Part shown: positions 40,690-52,235 of the stretch, in pieces
Layout of the letters: every line of letters begins with the position of its first letter
Position numbering within the stretch: the stretch's first letter is position 1
DNA from: Hydra vulgaris
Lineage: Eukaryota > Cnidaria > Hydrozoa > Anthoathecata > Hydridae
Direction of reading: 5' to 3'
Assembly (NCBI RefSeq): GCF_038396675.1
Contig: NC_088921.1
Coordinates: forward strand, 36,765,001 to 36,829,000
DNA: 64,000 bases
Translations under genes and position numbers: made by a program
Notes under the pieces: generated by a model
What the model was told of the DNA's origin: nothing
Seen by the model: only the letters and a program-made list of their open reading frames with translations
Databases searched by the model: none

Positions 40690-41670
40690 ACTTAGACATG
40701 GCCAAGTTTCTATCGCCAAATCATGCTTGTTACTCCGTATTCTCATACACAGAATACAAATGCTGGATGGATTTTCAAAATATTGAACATTGCGGAACCA
40801 GAGGTTTTGTTTTTAATTGCTTTGGGTGTATTGTTGAAATAGCAAAAAAGTTTGTAACCAGGAGACACTAAATCCAAGTCTTTTATGAAGCAATAAAAAC
40901 GACAAACAAATACTCGAACAAAATTGTACTATCCGTATCAGTTTATATACAGAACGGTTGGTTCGTTCTCTGTTCAGAAGTGTACGTCAAAGTAGGGAGA
41001 TTTTTCTTACAATGGAATCACTTGGAATAGGCAAAAGGAGAACAGACAAACCAAGAACTACTAAATATGATTTAAACTGTGGCAGAGGATGCTGCTATCT
41101 TGGCTGAAATTATGGACACATTGATTTCAACAGTTAAAAGAGATGAATTATTTTTTTTAAGTCATCAATCCAGACTCTAGTGACGCCTAAAAAAGCTCTA
41201 ATTTTGAGAGTGAGAGAACAGATGGTAAAATTGAGCACGCGTCACTGCCAAATCTTGGATGTGAGTCGGAGTTCGCAAAGCTGGACAATCGCATAAAAGG
41301 GCCAATGCCTGCTTGCTGAATTCAAATTTTTTAGAATTACCTGGAAGCGAGAAGAAGAAACATTGGAAATGGGCAATGACTTCCTGCGAAGTAGTCTTTG
41401 GTTCAGGTTCGTCAACTAACTAATAATTAATTGTCAAAAAAGAAGAAAAACTTTAGTGCTTCTTGATAAATGCAAAAAACACAATGATCCCATAACTTCA
41501 AAAACTGTCAATATTTTAGACTCGCTGAACGAGAAACAACTGATCAATGAAAAAATTCGCACCGACGTCTGACGATAGCGCCTGAAATCAAACAGCGACG
41601 ACGAATAAAAATTGATTCTGGAAAATTCAAAATGGTAAATTTTACACATGACGATGTGTAACTAAGATGT
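40690..41670 (+). pseudogene. anonymous transposon-associated gene remnant
   Basis: Broken frames read MAKFLSPNHACYSVFSYTEY, CWMDFQNIEHCGTRGFVF, YIQNGWFVLCSEVYVKVGRF, EDAAILAEIMDTLISTVKRD, SLPNLGCESEFAKLDNRIKG, LLDKCKKHNDPITSKTVNIL and IAPEIKQRRRIKID. The order suggests one protein of about 330 residues with a Cys/His-containing N-terminus and a basic C-terminus. I know it as a repeated Hydra-type gene but cannot give a function. Stops and frameshifts throughout. Confidence 0.55.
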
Positions 41671-42347
41671 TTCACTCGTAACGCAATATTTGATATATAG
41701 CAAGTATTTAAGACGGTATTTAAATCATTGTGGTTAATAAGAATAGATTGTCACGTTGTCGGAGAATCGATTGAAAGAAAGAATAGATTGTCTCGTTATC
41801 GGAGCTGCTCTTTTCTTATATTGTTTTGCTCCATTATTATCTAAATAATATTATATTAAAAAATAGAAAGCAAATATAAATTACTTTATTATTTTTATTA
41901 CTATTTATTTCAAAAAAAATTTTCCCATACTTCGACTAAATCGACTTTTAGCCGATTTCAAAAATGTCATTTTATTTTCAAGTTAATAATTTCTTTAACA
42001 TAATCGCCACCGTGGGAGATCATTATCGAAAAAAACAGTAATTTCAGTAACATTTTTTATTTCAGCACTATGATTTACAATAAAATACATTTTGTATAAT
42101 TATTTATGTCAATTGTGTGTGACTTCGAAACTTTATTTTGCAATAACGCCATTAATATATTTCAATTGTATATATTTTTTGCTTGGAATCTACAGTTACG
42201 AAATTGTAATTGTATAATGTCACGCCTTGTATATGTAAAAAATTGTAATTGTATAATGTCACGCCTTGTATATATAAAAAATTTCAAATAGTAAAACTTA
42301 TGATTTATTTACAGTGTTTATGTTTTTTAATAAATTAAATATTTAAA
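41671..42347. other. noncoding stretch with a short tandem duplication
   Basis: AT-rich. A unit of about 38 bp (AATTGTAATTGTATAATGTC, then ACGCCTTGTATAT) is duplicated at 42202-42283, and a GAATAGATTGTC word repeats near 41745 and 41785. No gene seen. Confidence 0.45.
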
Positions 42348-42445
42348 ATGTCTAAATTATGTAAATCTGGTTCACTGAAAAGAAAACAGAGAAAAAATAA
42401 ACTGTTATCTACTGCCGGACATGATCCCAAGCAAATGAAACTGCT
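42348..42445 (+). pseudogene. N-terminal stub of a transposon-type ORF
   Basis: ATG at 42348 opens MSKLCKSGSLKRKQRKNKLL, a short basic start like those of hAT transposases with a TTF zinc finger. The frame is cut at 42446 by the inserted element. The right side (43464 on) does not clearly continue the protein. Confidence 0.35.
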
Positions 42446-43463
42446 AAGGTGGGTGTGGGTATTAAGGCCCAGCGGGTAAATAAGGTCCAATAGCCCAAAC
42501 TGCGGGAAAATATAAAATGTGAAACTTTTTTTCGGCATTAAAATATCAGAGTTAACTGGTTTTATCACTGGCAGCAAAAAAAATCAGCCTTTCTTTACCG
42601 TGCGTTCGACAAAGCAAGATTACTTCGTTGGTTCCGTCAATAATTGCTCAAATCTAATTTTTATGGTACATATTTTCACATTTTTAAATATTTTATAGCG
42701 TTTATATTTTTTCAAGTGCATTTATTTGCATTAAGTATTTATTAGTTATCATTACTCAGCATGTAATAATTGTGCACGTGTTGAAGCAAAAAAAATACTT
42801 TATCGATAAAGGTGGCAGGTTCAAAGCGGGTAATTAGGCCCACTTAAAATCGGGTATTAAGGCCCAAACACGAGGTCAGCAGTAATAGTAAAAGAAATAC
42901 ACCAAATTTTAGTTTAGCGTAAATAAAAGAAATCGTTAAGAAAAGTAAATAAAACAAACAATAAACAAGAAACTTTAGTTTTATGCAAAAAAATAAAATT
43001 GCTGTTGAATAATGATAATAAAAACGTATGTCCATTCTGTGAAGATTAATGATTTTCTTTGTAACATTTTTTTTATTGAATTTTTTAATTTTCTGTTGTT
43101 ATTCACAGTTGTATAAAAAATTGATTCTTTTGAAGTATATAAATATGCAAGATTAGTTATCATTTTATGAATATGAGATAAACTATGCATTAAAAGAATG
43201 TTTCCTAACTTTTTTTGTTTTTTTATTCTTTATTTTTTATATTTTTCACATGGGCTTTATTATGGGGGATAATAAGGCCCGCTTGAAGCATGTTAAAAAA
43301 ACATAACTTTTGTTATAATTAATTTCTCAATATGCAGATATCATTTTTACATCAAGGAATGATTAATCTTAAGCAGCAATTAAAAATATTTTTTTAAACT
43401 TAATTTTTTAGGCCTAGATGACCAAAAGTCTGTTAGGTGGGTCTTAATACCCACACATACCTT
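42446..43463. mobile_element. nonautonomous DNA transposon with repeated GGGTATTAAGGCCC motifs
   Basis: The left end AAGGTGGGTGTGGGTATTAA and the right end (complement AAGGTATGTGTGGGTATTAA) form inverted repeats of about 24 bp. The word GGGTAwTAAGGCCC recurs inside at 42456, 42475 (variant), 42828, 42853 and 43263, and inverted at 43438. The element is about 1 kb and encodes nothing convincing. The repeats are probably transposase binding sites; the superfamily is unknown. Confidence 0.75.
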
Positions 43464-44072
43464 ATTCGTAGAGGCACCTATGCACAGTGGGAACATTCTA
43501 TTGAAATTGATGGCCGAAAATGTAATCGTTGCATTTATGTGGATATTTTATTAATCGAGTCAAATAGAGATTTAAGATAATATTTTTGTGTTTATTCAGC
43601 TCATAGCGCAGAAAAGAAGGGGGGGATATGCATATGAGCGCTGGGGACACTCATGAGCATCTTTATATGAGATACTTTCATGCATTGCTTATATAATGGA
43701 CAATGTTCCAATGCTACCAAACATGTTATGTTCATGCTTAAGTCAAAATATAAGGTTTTTCAAAATATGGCGGTGATTGAAGCCCGGGATCACAAATACC
43801 CCAAAAAGTTAGCTCTTACCCCCTAAATGTAAAAGCAATGAGTCCAAAAAAAGATTTTTGCTGCTATCTTATACTAAATCTAAATTTATTGACAGGTTTT
43901 AACTTTCATCGAACAATCTTTTATGCTCTTAAAGTTATGATCATGTAAAGTTTACAACCTCCTCATTTTGGGGAGGGTGAAAACTTTATTATTGTTACTA
44001 AAGTTATATTTTTCGAAATTTAAAAGATTATCAAATGAGAATCAAAGTTGTTTTGATTCTCAACTAGTAATA

Positions 44073-44109
<37 letters not shown>

Positions 44110-44299
44110 CTAATAAAAAAACTAATAAATAAACTTTTGCGAAATTCTTGTTTCCAAACTCCAATGATTGAACCGAGTCACTGCAATTGTTTTAATATTT
44201 TATTTAATATTTTTTTATATATTTAATAAACTTATATCGTAGGCAAAAAAATATAAAGTTATACATTATACAAATTACATAGTTTATAAATTTATTTTT
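43464..44299. other. noncoding stretch with a (TAA)n array
   Basis: Unrecognised AT-rich DNA. A TAA trinucleotide array runs from about 44066 to 44107. Confidence 0.5.
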
Positions 44300-44880
44300 C
44301 TACATCTATATCTAATTCTAGATTTTTATCAACACTGTCAACATTTAAATATAGTTCATCTAAGTCATTAATTTCATCTGATTCCATATCAGGTAAATTT
44401 TCAGAAGTATGATGTATACCTCGGATCAAGATGTCAAATAAGTTTATTTCTCTACTTGTTTTTTCCTTGTATGATGTTCACGATCAAATTTATAAATTGT
44501 GTCGAGGTTTAGCTTCTTACCCATTAAACCAAGTGGAACTGGTGAGTTAATAATAATTTCCACAGCATGTGCTAATAATTTGTGAACGGAAGCTGGGACC
44601 TTGAACCAATTATGTATCTCCAACAACAACTTATATGTATCATTGCAGCATTTATCAATTTTTTCCAGATCAATTTGGTCTTTGCAATCGATTGCAATTA
44701 GAATGTTATGTAATCTGATAATAATTTCTTCATCGATTTCTGAAATTTTGCTGAGTAATTGAGAGTCAAAAAAACCTCGTCAGCATAAATTTCCGATATT
44801 ACTAATTCCTGATCCGCCAGCTCTTGGTTCATCAACACTCAAACCAAATTCTTCCAACATCCTATAAAAAATAATTTTTT
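44300..44880 (-). pseudogene. Transib/RAG1-like transposase, C-terminal fragment
   Basis: Read 44880 to 44300: RMLEEFGLSVDEPRAGGSGI, then SNIGNLC, ISEIDEEIIIRLHNILIAID, VPASVHKLLAHAVEIIINSP, VPLGLMG and FDREHHTRKKQ, ending in an acidic Asp/Glu-rich tail. It aligns segment by segment with the 19750-20459 region (GGSGTSN.GN, HKLL.H..EII, acidic tail). The stretch that should hold the catalytic Glu (EEAxExRNK in the other copy) is altered to KKLNLDTIYK, and the N-terminal two thirds are missing or beyond recognition. A dead second copy of the family. Confidence 0.7.
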
Positions 44881-45935
44881 TTCTTAATAAAGAATAATAT
44901 TTTAAAACCATAAAATTTTGTTTGAATCTGAATGTACATATAGTCGAAGAGGGGACTACTGACTATGTGACTAATGTGCTGTGACTAATAAATCCGAACC
45001 TTGCGTGGTGATTCAACTAAATCAATTGTTTTAAAAACTGAATTAAGCCAAACCTGATTTCTAATTTCAAATGTTTCCTTTTTTCGATATGTTGCATGCC
45101 ATAGTGCAACATTTTTTGCAAGAGTTGTTTTAGTCTTGTTCATAATAAGTTTATTTTGTCTTTTCTGACTTAAATCCTAGTAATAATGTATTTAAACCAA
45201 CTACTTACATTATCCCCAGTATTTTTCGAAACCTGAAAACATTGTACGAATTGTCTTAAATTGATTTCCTCCTTTATCTTAGTTCACAACAATAAACTTA
45301 CAAAGTAATAAGAAACTTTTTAACAACATTTAGAAGTTCATGTGGTTTTTGTTTGATTAAATTAATGTTTTTTTGGATTCTTAAATTAATTATGTATTTT
45401 AAAACCATAAACACATAAAAATGAAGTATTTTTTTTCTTTTTTCTTTTCAAAAACAACACAAAAACAAATTTACTTTAGTCTTTCATGCCTTAAAGTACT
45501 TTTTTGTTTACGTTTAGCAATGAATAAAAAAAAAAAATTGTCTTTATTTGAAGAAGTTTTTATTTGTTTATAAAACATCAATTTTTCAAAATTATTTAGC
45601 GCTCAAGATCGTGGATGATCGCAGCCACGCTTCACAAGGTAGTTAGTAGACACTATAGACTAAAAAATATCAAAATATGGAAAAGGTACAAATTGGAACA
45701 ATTTTTTAGTCCTTCATCAAAGTTAAAATTTAGTACTTTTGTGATAAATTTTTTAATTTCAATGCTAAAAATTGTAGTACCAACTTTTACAGGAAATTTT
45801 TTTATTTTTATTTTGAACAGTCTTTATTATAACCTTTCCAATGATGTATATATCGTCAATTTTTTCCCAATTTTTGGGAAATTTTATCAAAAATTCTTTA
45901 AAAACCTAACTTCAAGAAGCCACTACCATTGAGCC
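44881..45935. other. noncoding stretch
   Basis: It may hold further decayed parts of the Transib-like copy (a minus-strand LWHATYRKKETFEIRNQVW reading near 45050-45110) but nothing firm. The 105-codon plus-strand frame at 45615-45932 is AT-driven and not called. Confidence 0.35.
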
Positions 45936-48900
45936 CATGGGCGCCTGCAAGAGGAGGGGGGGGGGCAAGAGGGAACACTTGCCTTCCCCTGAATTTTCTT
46001 AATATAGAAAAAATGTTTCTTGTTTGTTACCGATCTGCATGCCATAAAGTTTGTTACTAAATTTTATGATACATGGCGGTATGGTTTCAGTAAAAAGTTA
46101 GTTAAAAATCTTTTAGTGATATTTCGTTACGGTATCTGAAAAAATTTAAGTAAGTTTTTTCCGAAATAATTAATTACTTATAATTAATAAAAGTAACTAA
46201 TTACTTATTTGTACGGTTTCGGTAAAATAAATGTGTCAGTTTTTTAGGAAAAAAAAATATTGCTCAAGACTTCAAAACTGTTTCAATACAGTTAAAGTAA
46301 AAACGTTGTGAAGATTTTTGACCCAGAAATTTCAAAGTTTTAAAAATATTTTTTTGAAAACTAAACTTTTGTTATATAAAATCTTAAAAAAAAAAATTAT
46401 TAAAAAAAAAACTTAAATAGTAACAAGATTGATCAGTGCACGAGAGTTTTTTTAAACTATAAGCAACGTTATAGAAATAGTTGCGTAAATTTTGTATTCT
46501 GAAAATTGATTTTTATTTAGTAGCACAAGGCATTTAAGAATTGATATCGAACAAACATTGTACAGAAACAATAGGTTTTTTTTAAAACGCAAGTAGTTAT
46601 AAGATTGATATTCGGACAAACTATTTGACCTCATCAATACGCCAATACAAAACTATTTAACCTCATCAATACGACCGTATTGATGAATGCGAGTCGTTGC
46701 TCTTGCTTTAGTTGTTTACTTTTAATAGTGAGTTTTCTTTTGGCAAAGAATTCTTTAACAATTAAAAAAAACAGAAAAGAATTCTTTAATTATCATTATA
46801 TTAAAATAAGTATATGTTTTTTTCACTTTTTAATTTTCAGAATTGAAGAGCGATTTTCTAAAAAGGAGCTAAGTCACATTTTTGTTGCTTTGAAAAAAAT
46901 TAAAATAAAAGTTATTTAGCGAAGTATTTTTTGAACACAGTTTTGTAATCGTAAATAAAAAATGATGAACAATTTTTTTATTCATACTAACCTAGATAGA
47001 TTTGTACCTTTTTTAATAAAGAATCGAATGTTAAAAAACTTAATTTAAAAAAAATGGACTTAGGTCCCTTTTAGAAATGCTCTCCTCAATATTTTTGACT
47101 TTTTCCAGAACTTTTTATCTTCAGATGAAAAAATATGGTTTTAATGTAATGAAAATTTAATGTAAATTTTTATTTTTACTTTTAGGTTTAATGGATATTC
47201 AGAAATTTTTTAAAACCTATCAGACAGCAGTCGACACCTGATGTTGAAGATACAACTTCAACTAATATCTGCGAAAAACCGAAAATGAATGATGATGCTT
47301 GTTTATCATCGTCGGCAACACTCGAACCAGAACCTGAAAAACTTGAAATTGGGGATTCTCAATTAGAATATGACAAATGTATAACGAAATTATCTATTAA
47401 CTTTAAGCACCGCTTGCTAAGTGATCCATACAAGCCTCATTCGTCCTACGATTTTAAAGGCGACATTTCTGGAATTGGAAAACGTTATTTTTGGAGTTCT
47501 TGGCTATCTCAGTATACCCCATGGTTATCATATTCACCTAAATTAAAAGGTGCTTTTTGCGTATTTTGTGTTCTATTTCCACAACCAGTTTAAAGAGGAA
47601 TTCAAGGTGCCTTCATTACTTATCCTTTTACAAAGTATAAACATTTTCATGATTGTGCCAGAAACCATATCAGCTCAGCATAGAATCGCGGAGCTTAACA
47701 AGATGCTGAACACTTTGCATCAACAATACGAGATCCAAATAAAAATTTTCTTTCCCAGATAGATATTTCAGTAAAGTGAGTTATTGAAGAAAACAGAAAG
47801 AAGCTGTATCCTATTATTTTGACAATTTTGCGGAACAAATGAATTGGCATTACGCGGGAAAAATAGTAGTGAAGGAAATGTTTAACAACTTCATGAATAT
47901 AGAATTGAGGGAGCAGTAAGTATTTTAAAAAACCATTTTGATACAGCTGCTGAAAATGCACGTTACACATCACACCGAACGCAGAATGGTTTAATCAATT
48001 TGTCTGCGAGAAGAAAGTGTAAAAACTGCCAATAATGCTATTGGATTTTCGGTCATAGTCGATGAAACAACAAATATTTCTCGCTATAATTCGTGAGGAA
48101 TTTCTTGGATTTTCACCGCTAAAAGACACGGACGCAGCCACGATATGTGATTGTATTATTCAAAATTGCAAAACAATTTGGCCTTCTACTTAATAATCTA
48201 CTGGGTCAAGATATTTTGGGTGCTTTACAATGGCTGGAAAAGAAAACGGTGTTTAGGCAAAAATTTAAAGGGTTTACCCTAAAGCCGTCTTTGTTCACTG
48301 TGCCTCACACAGACTCAATCTGGTAATTAATGATCTAAATGATGTTGCTGTAATACGAAATACTATTGGAACTATTAAAGCAATTATTTAATTTTTTCGG
48401 GAAAGCCCCAAATAAAGATCTTCTGTTCCAAATGACCTGATGGTCTTCCTTGAGTATCCGCGTTCTTTATATTTATTTTTATTATTTATTTCTTAACGAT
48501 ATCTTGACTTGTTAACTTTTATTATCGTAATAAAGTTTTGTTTATTTAAATTGTAATAAATATTGTAATAAAGAACAAAAAAAAAAAAATGTTCTCCTTC
48601 TATGTGAGACAAGATGGATAAGCGAGCGTAAAAGTATTCGAATTTTTTTTTAATAAATTCAAAGATATTTTTTTTTTCAACTGGAAGAATTTTCAATGCA
48701 TGCAAATGGAAGTACACGGCAAGTTGCACATCAGCTTTATTGTTCATCAAAGTCCAGCACATTTATATTTTGTCTAAATATTTTTTCGCAGTCCTCAGCC
48801 ATACTAGAACCAGTTACTCAAGCTCTGCAACCTGTTCAAGTTGATCTTCCCGAGATCCAACTGCAAGTTCAAAAATTACTCAGTGTTGTAAAGCTTCAAA

Positions 48901-49865
48901 GAGGTGAGTCCAATATTTATTTCAGGGATATTTTTGAGAAAACAGAACAACCGGAGCAGAAGATGAATATTGAACTGATAAATCCACGACAGTGCCTACC
49001 TTTACTACCTTTTTCTACCTTTATCACAATTTTATCCAAGTGTCAGGTATGCTTTATCAGTTATGTTAACTTTATCTCAACAATATGAACGGTGGACTGA
49101 TCGTTTAGCACATTTCGTCGTGTCAAAACATGGCTTAGGTCAACAATGTCAAATGACCGTCTCTCTAGTTGGTGCATGTTAAGCGTATACAGAGACAAAA
49201 TAAACAACAACAAAAAAGACTTTATAGATAAAATTATAAGCATGTTTGGTATTGATAACAGACGACTCCAGTTCTTGTTTAAAGAATGAATTTGGCTTTA
49301 AATAAATGTTGTAGGCTTTTTGTATGTAATACGTTAACTATATAAATACATTGTGTCAATAAAAAAATTGCTACCGTTATTTATTACAGTGTCCAAGGCG
49401 TCTGTTTAGTATAACAATACGCACAATAAACTTCAACTAAATTAGAAATTTTGTGTCTATATTTGATATGCTTATCAGAAAGGATTCTTATACTTATTAG
49501 AGTTTTTAATTGTTACTATACTTTGTCAAAACTTTATATAGAGGCTCTGTGTAAAGATTACGAATACGTATTGTGATCTTCAGCTTTTTTGGAGCAAATA
49601 TCTGTTTAACTCTTTTTTGGAGCAAATATCTGTTTATCATCAAATGGATGATGATTTTAAAAAAGAATGTGTATATTTTATATACAAAAATGTTGCCGAC
49701 AAGTTTAAACTGCCTTTTTTGTTCCATGTTTATATAATTTTTTTCTTTCTCTTTATTGTATATATCTTGATTTTTACTTATTAAACAACGGGAAAAAAAA
49801 ATCACAAAAAATGTTTTGCCCCCCCCCCCCCTCCCACCTTAGAAAATTTTCTGCGGGCGCCTATG
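45936..49865 (+). mobile_element. hAT transposon with intact ends and perfect 8-bp target duplication
   Basis: The left end CATGGGCGCCTGCA (45936) and right end TGCGGGCGCCTATG (49865) are imperfect inverted repeats, each followed inward by a G run (left, 45957-45966) or C run (right, 49819-49831). ATTGAGCC stands directly outside both ends (45928-45935, 49866-49873), the 8-bp duplication diagnostic for hAT. Length is 3930 bp. The transposase inside is decayed. Confidence 0.95.
47190..49290 (+). pseudogene. hAT transposase (TTF zinc finger, DUF4371-type), decayed
   Basis: Fragments in order: MDIQKFFKTYQ start; LSINFKHRLLSDPYKPHSSY; WSSWLSQYTPWLSYSPKLKG then AFCVFCVLFPQ, the TTF-type zinc finger around CxxC; GAFITYPFTKYKHFHDCARN; EYRIEGAVSILKNHF, ENARYTSHRTQNGLI, VDETTNISRY (region of a catalytic Asp); HCASH-like VHCASHRLNLV as decayed VHCASHRLNL; and a C-terminal SSAILEPVTQALQPVQVDLP dimerisation part. 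Multiple frameshifts and stops. It lies wholly inside the element with the 8-bp duplication, so this is its own enzyme. The closest host-domesticated relatives are the ZMYM1-like proteins. Confidence 0.8.
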
Positions 49866-49974
49866 ATTGAGCCTGTCACATTTAGAGTTTCACAAATTGG
49901 AAATTTCTTAGTGAGGGTGTGAGTAACATAACCCACTATCAGGCATAATGTTTGAAGTAAGTCAGTTTTTTAGA

Positions 49975-51300
49975 TTTTAGGTCATGTGATTTCTCACTGT
50001 GCTATGGTGTCACACTGTGCGAGTATTGCAGGCGGTCAGAGTCAACGTGAAAGTAAAACAACTACTACAACGTCATGTTCTCAAAGTGAGATTTCTGGTA
50101 CACAATCGTTTTTTAAGGTTGCAATCGAATCATCTGATTCTGAATATGAAAATATAATATATGACATCTTTAGCAACTGTGGTGGTGTTGCAGTTGTTGC
50201 AGGTTCAACGAGCGTATCATGTGATGATGAACTTGAAGAAGATGGTAAAACAACAGATGAATTGGAAGACCATTTTATTTCGCCTTTTTATAAATAAATT
50301 AGTCATCACAAAACTAGATTTTAATAAAAAAACACCCTGTCCAACCATCGCTAAGTGACGGAAAATTCTTCCATTTGATTCAATCAAAACGTTTTATCGT
50401 ACAATGCCAAATGGTGACAAAATGGTCCAACGAAAATGGTTGTCATATAATATAAAAAATAAGTGTCTTTATTGTTCTACTTGCATGGCATTTTCGATCA
50501 ACAGGGAAAGTCCATTTTTAAAAGGTATCAGACTAGGGCTATACATTACATTATAAAAAAAAATTGTTATATTATTTTTATTTTTTTATGTAAATGTTAT
50601 TGGTATTATAAAAATATAGCTGGTAGTTTGGTGCTAAACCCACAGCCAATCCACCGCCAATCCACGCGGCAACATATTATAAGAAATCAACAAATTTTAA
50701 AAAGAATTATTGATATTATTTATTTGATCGGTTAACAAAATTTGGCATTCCGAGGACATTCAAACGAGGCTACATATGACTTAAATGAGACCGGTATGTT
50801 CCAGGGTAACTTTTTGGAAATAATTAAGCTTGGTGCTAAATATGAACCAGTGCTTTTCAATCATTTACAGCATTGTAAACAGGTAAGTTTAAAACGAAAA
50901 AAAATACAAAGAAGGAAACAAAAGAAGCAGAAGTTTGGTCACGTGGTAATTTGGTGACAAACCAAAATAGCAGATAATATTAAAAGAGCTAGAGCATTTT
51001 TGTTAGAAGTGGATTCCACACAAGATGTTAGTGTTTTAGATTATATGTTGTTAATGGCTGTGTTCAAAAAAGAATTTTATTCTTAATTTCATTAAATTCC
51101 TCTACGGGCAAAGCGCAGTATCAGGCCATAAAAACGAGACTTGGTTCGGATTTGAAGCACGTCATAGGAGAGTCTTTCGACGGAGCAGCAAATATATCCG
51201 GAAAATATAAAGGACTTCAGGCACTTATTAAAACTAATTCTTCCACGTCAATTTTCACCCATTGTCATGCATGCCTATTGAATTTAGTGGTTGGTGAAAC
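49975..51300 (+). pseudogene. second hAT-like transposase, decayed
   Basis: Starts with a Ser/Thr-rich N-terminal part (49986-50297, IAGGQSQRESKTTTTTSCSQ) with an acidic patch. Then KWLSYNIKNKCLYC..CMAFS, a TTF-type zinc finger, and NLAFRGHSNEATYDLNETGM, FQGNFLEIIKLGAKYEPVLF, FLLEVDSTQDVSVLDYML (catalytic region), GESFDGAANISGKYKGLQAL and FTHCHACLLNLVV. This is the standard block order of DUF4371 hAT enzymes up to the middle of the protein; it stops at about 51300 and the C-terminus is absent. It belongs to a different subfamily from the copy at 47190. Confidence 0.75.
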
Positions 51301-51444
51301 AAACTCTTGCATTTAAAACTTATTTTGTTTATTCCAATTAACAGCAAATTTTTTTTTCTGATTCATTTTAACTTTCACGCTAGTTCATATAGTAATCTAT
51401 ACTTAGCATATAAATACATATTTACACTAGCATGCACTTAAGTT

Positions 51445-51701
51445 AATTGGATGGTTAAGTGCCAAACCTGCCTATGCAACAAAGTTGAAAAAAATTAGTT
51501 TATGTTAAAAAAAGATTTATGTAATGTTTTTTTGCTAACATCAATATATTATAATTCAAACTTTTAAGTATACTTAACTGCAAATAGTTTTAATTTTTTT
51601 CGGTTTAGTGGCTTTTGTTAAAGACTTTTAATCTTTGCGTCTAATTATCTCATTTCAACATATTCGTTGTATAGGCTGGTTCGGCGCTAAGTCATCCAAT
51701 T
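51445..51701. mobile_element. MITE with ~36-bp inverted ends
   Basis: The left end AATTGGATGGTTAAGTGCCA is mirrored by the right end TCGGCGCTAAGTCATCCAATT, the match extending through GCCTATGCAAC. About 257 bp, noncoding. Confidence 0.65.
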
Positions 51702-52120
51702 GGAAAAGAGCGTTTTCAAAATTATAAATGATTAAAAATCGGTTAAGATTACCCATGAACCAACACCTACTAGAGTCATTAATAAAAATAAATAACTCTG
51801 ATAAGTACTGAAACAGACATGCTTCTTGGCCATAAAACTAAAAGTTAGAAAACTAAAGCAAAGCAAAGCTAGAGAGATAGAGAATAGTATAGATAATATA
51901 GAATAATATGAAAGAGAAACAAAAATTAAAGTTACATTAAGCGGTTACCGGGGGGCCCCTTGGACCCACTAGCATCCTGAGTCCTTTAACTCCCAGTCCG
52001 CCCTTGGTTGTGAAAAGTGATGACATGTGAATGTTTGTTCGTGTAATTGATGATATTATTAAAGTGATCTGAGTTTATGATTTTTAAACAGCTTGCAGAA
52101 TTCATAGTTCATTCAGTTGA
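51702..52120. other. noncoding stretch
   Basis: Unrecognised; a G/C-richer patch lies at 51944-52010. Confidence 0.35.
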
Positions 52121-52158
52121 TTTGTGAGTTGGGTTACAAATCGTAACCCGACTCACAA
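52121..52158. repeat. 17-bp stem hairpin
   Basis: TTTGTGAGTTGGGTTAC and its complement GTAACCCGACTCACAAA are separated by five bases, with one mismatch. It lies just before the SINE tail, and could be a remnant of a SINE head or a cruciform. Confidence 0.7.
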
Positions 52159-52164
52159 ATGATT

Positions 52165-52235
52165 GAACTTCCTTTTAAGTGCTCTTTTGAGGTGCACTGT
52201 GATAAGACCATAACGACTTTTTGGGGCACCTAAAA
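52165..52235 (+). mobile_element. SINE tail fragment
   Basis: AAGTGCTCTTTTGAGGTGCA to TTTTTGGGGCACCTAAAA matches the 3' part of the SINE at 28516. No tRNA-like head remains. Confidence 0.6.

Noticed and set aside
45615-45932. 105-codon plus-strand frame as a gene
   Set aside because: Phe/Ile/Lys/Asn-rich translation of AT-rich DNA, no motif, no conservation signal, ends at the hAT target site by chance.
51944-52010. GC-rich patch as an RNA gene or CpG promoter
   Set aside because: Short, with no stem structure or TATA/initiator nearby.
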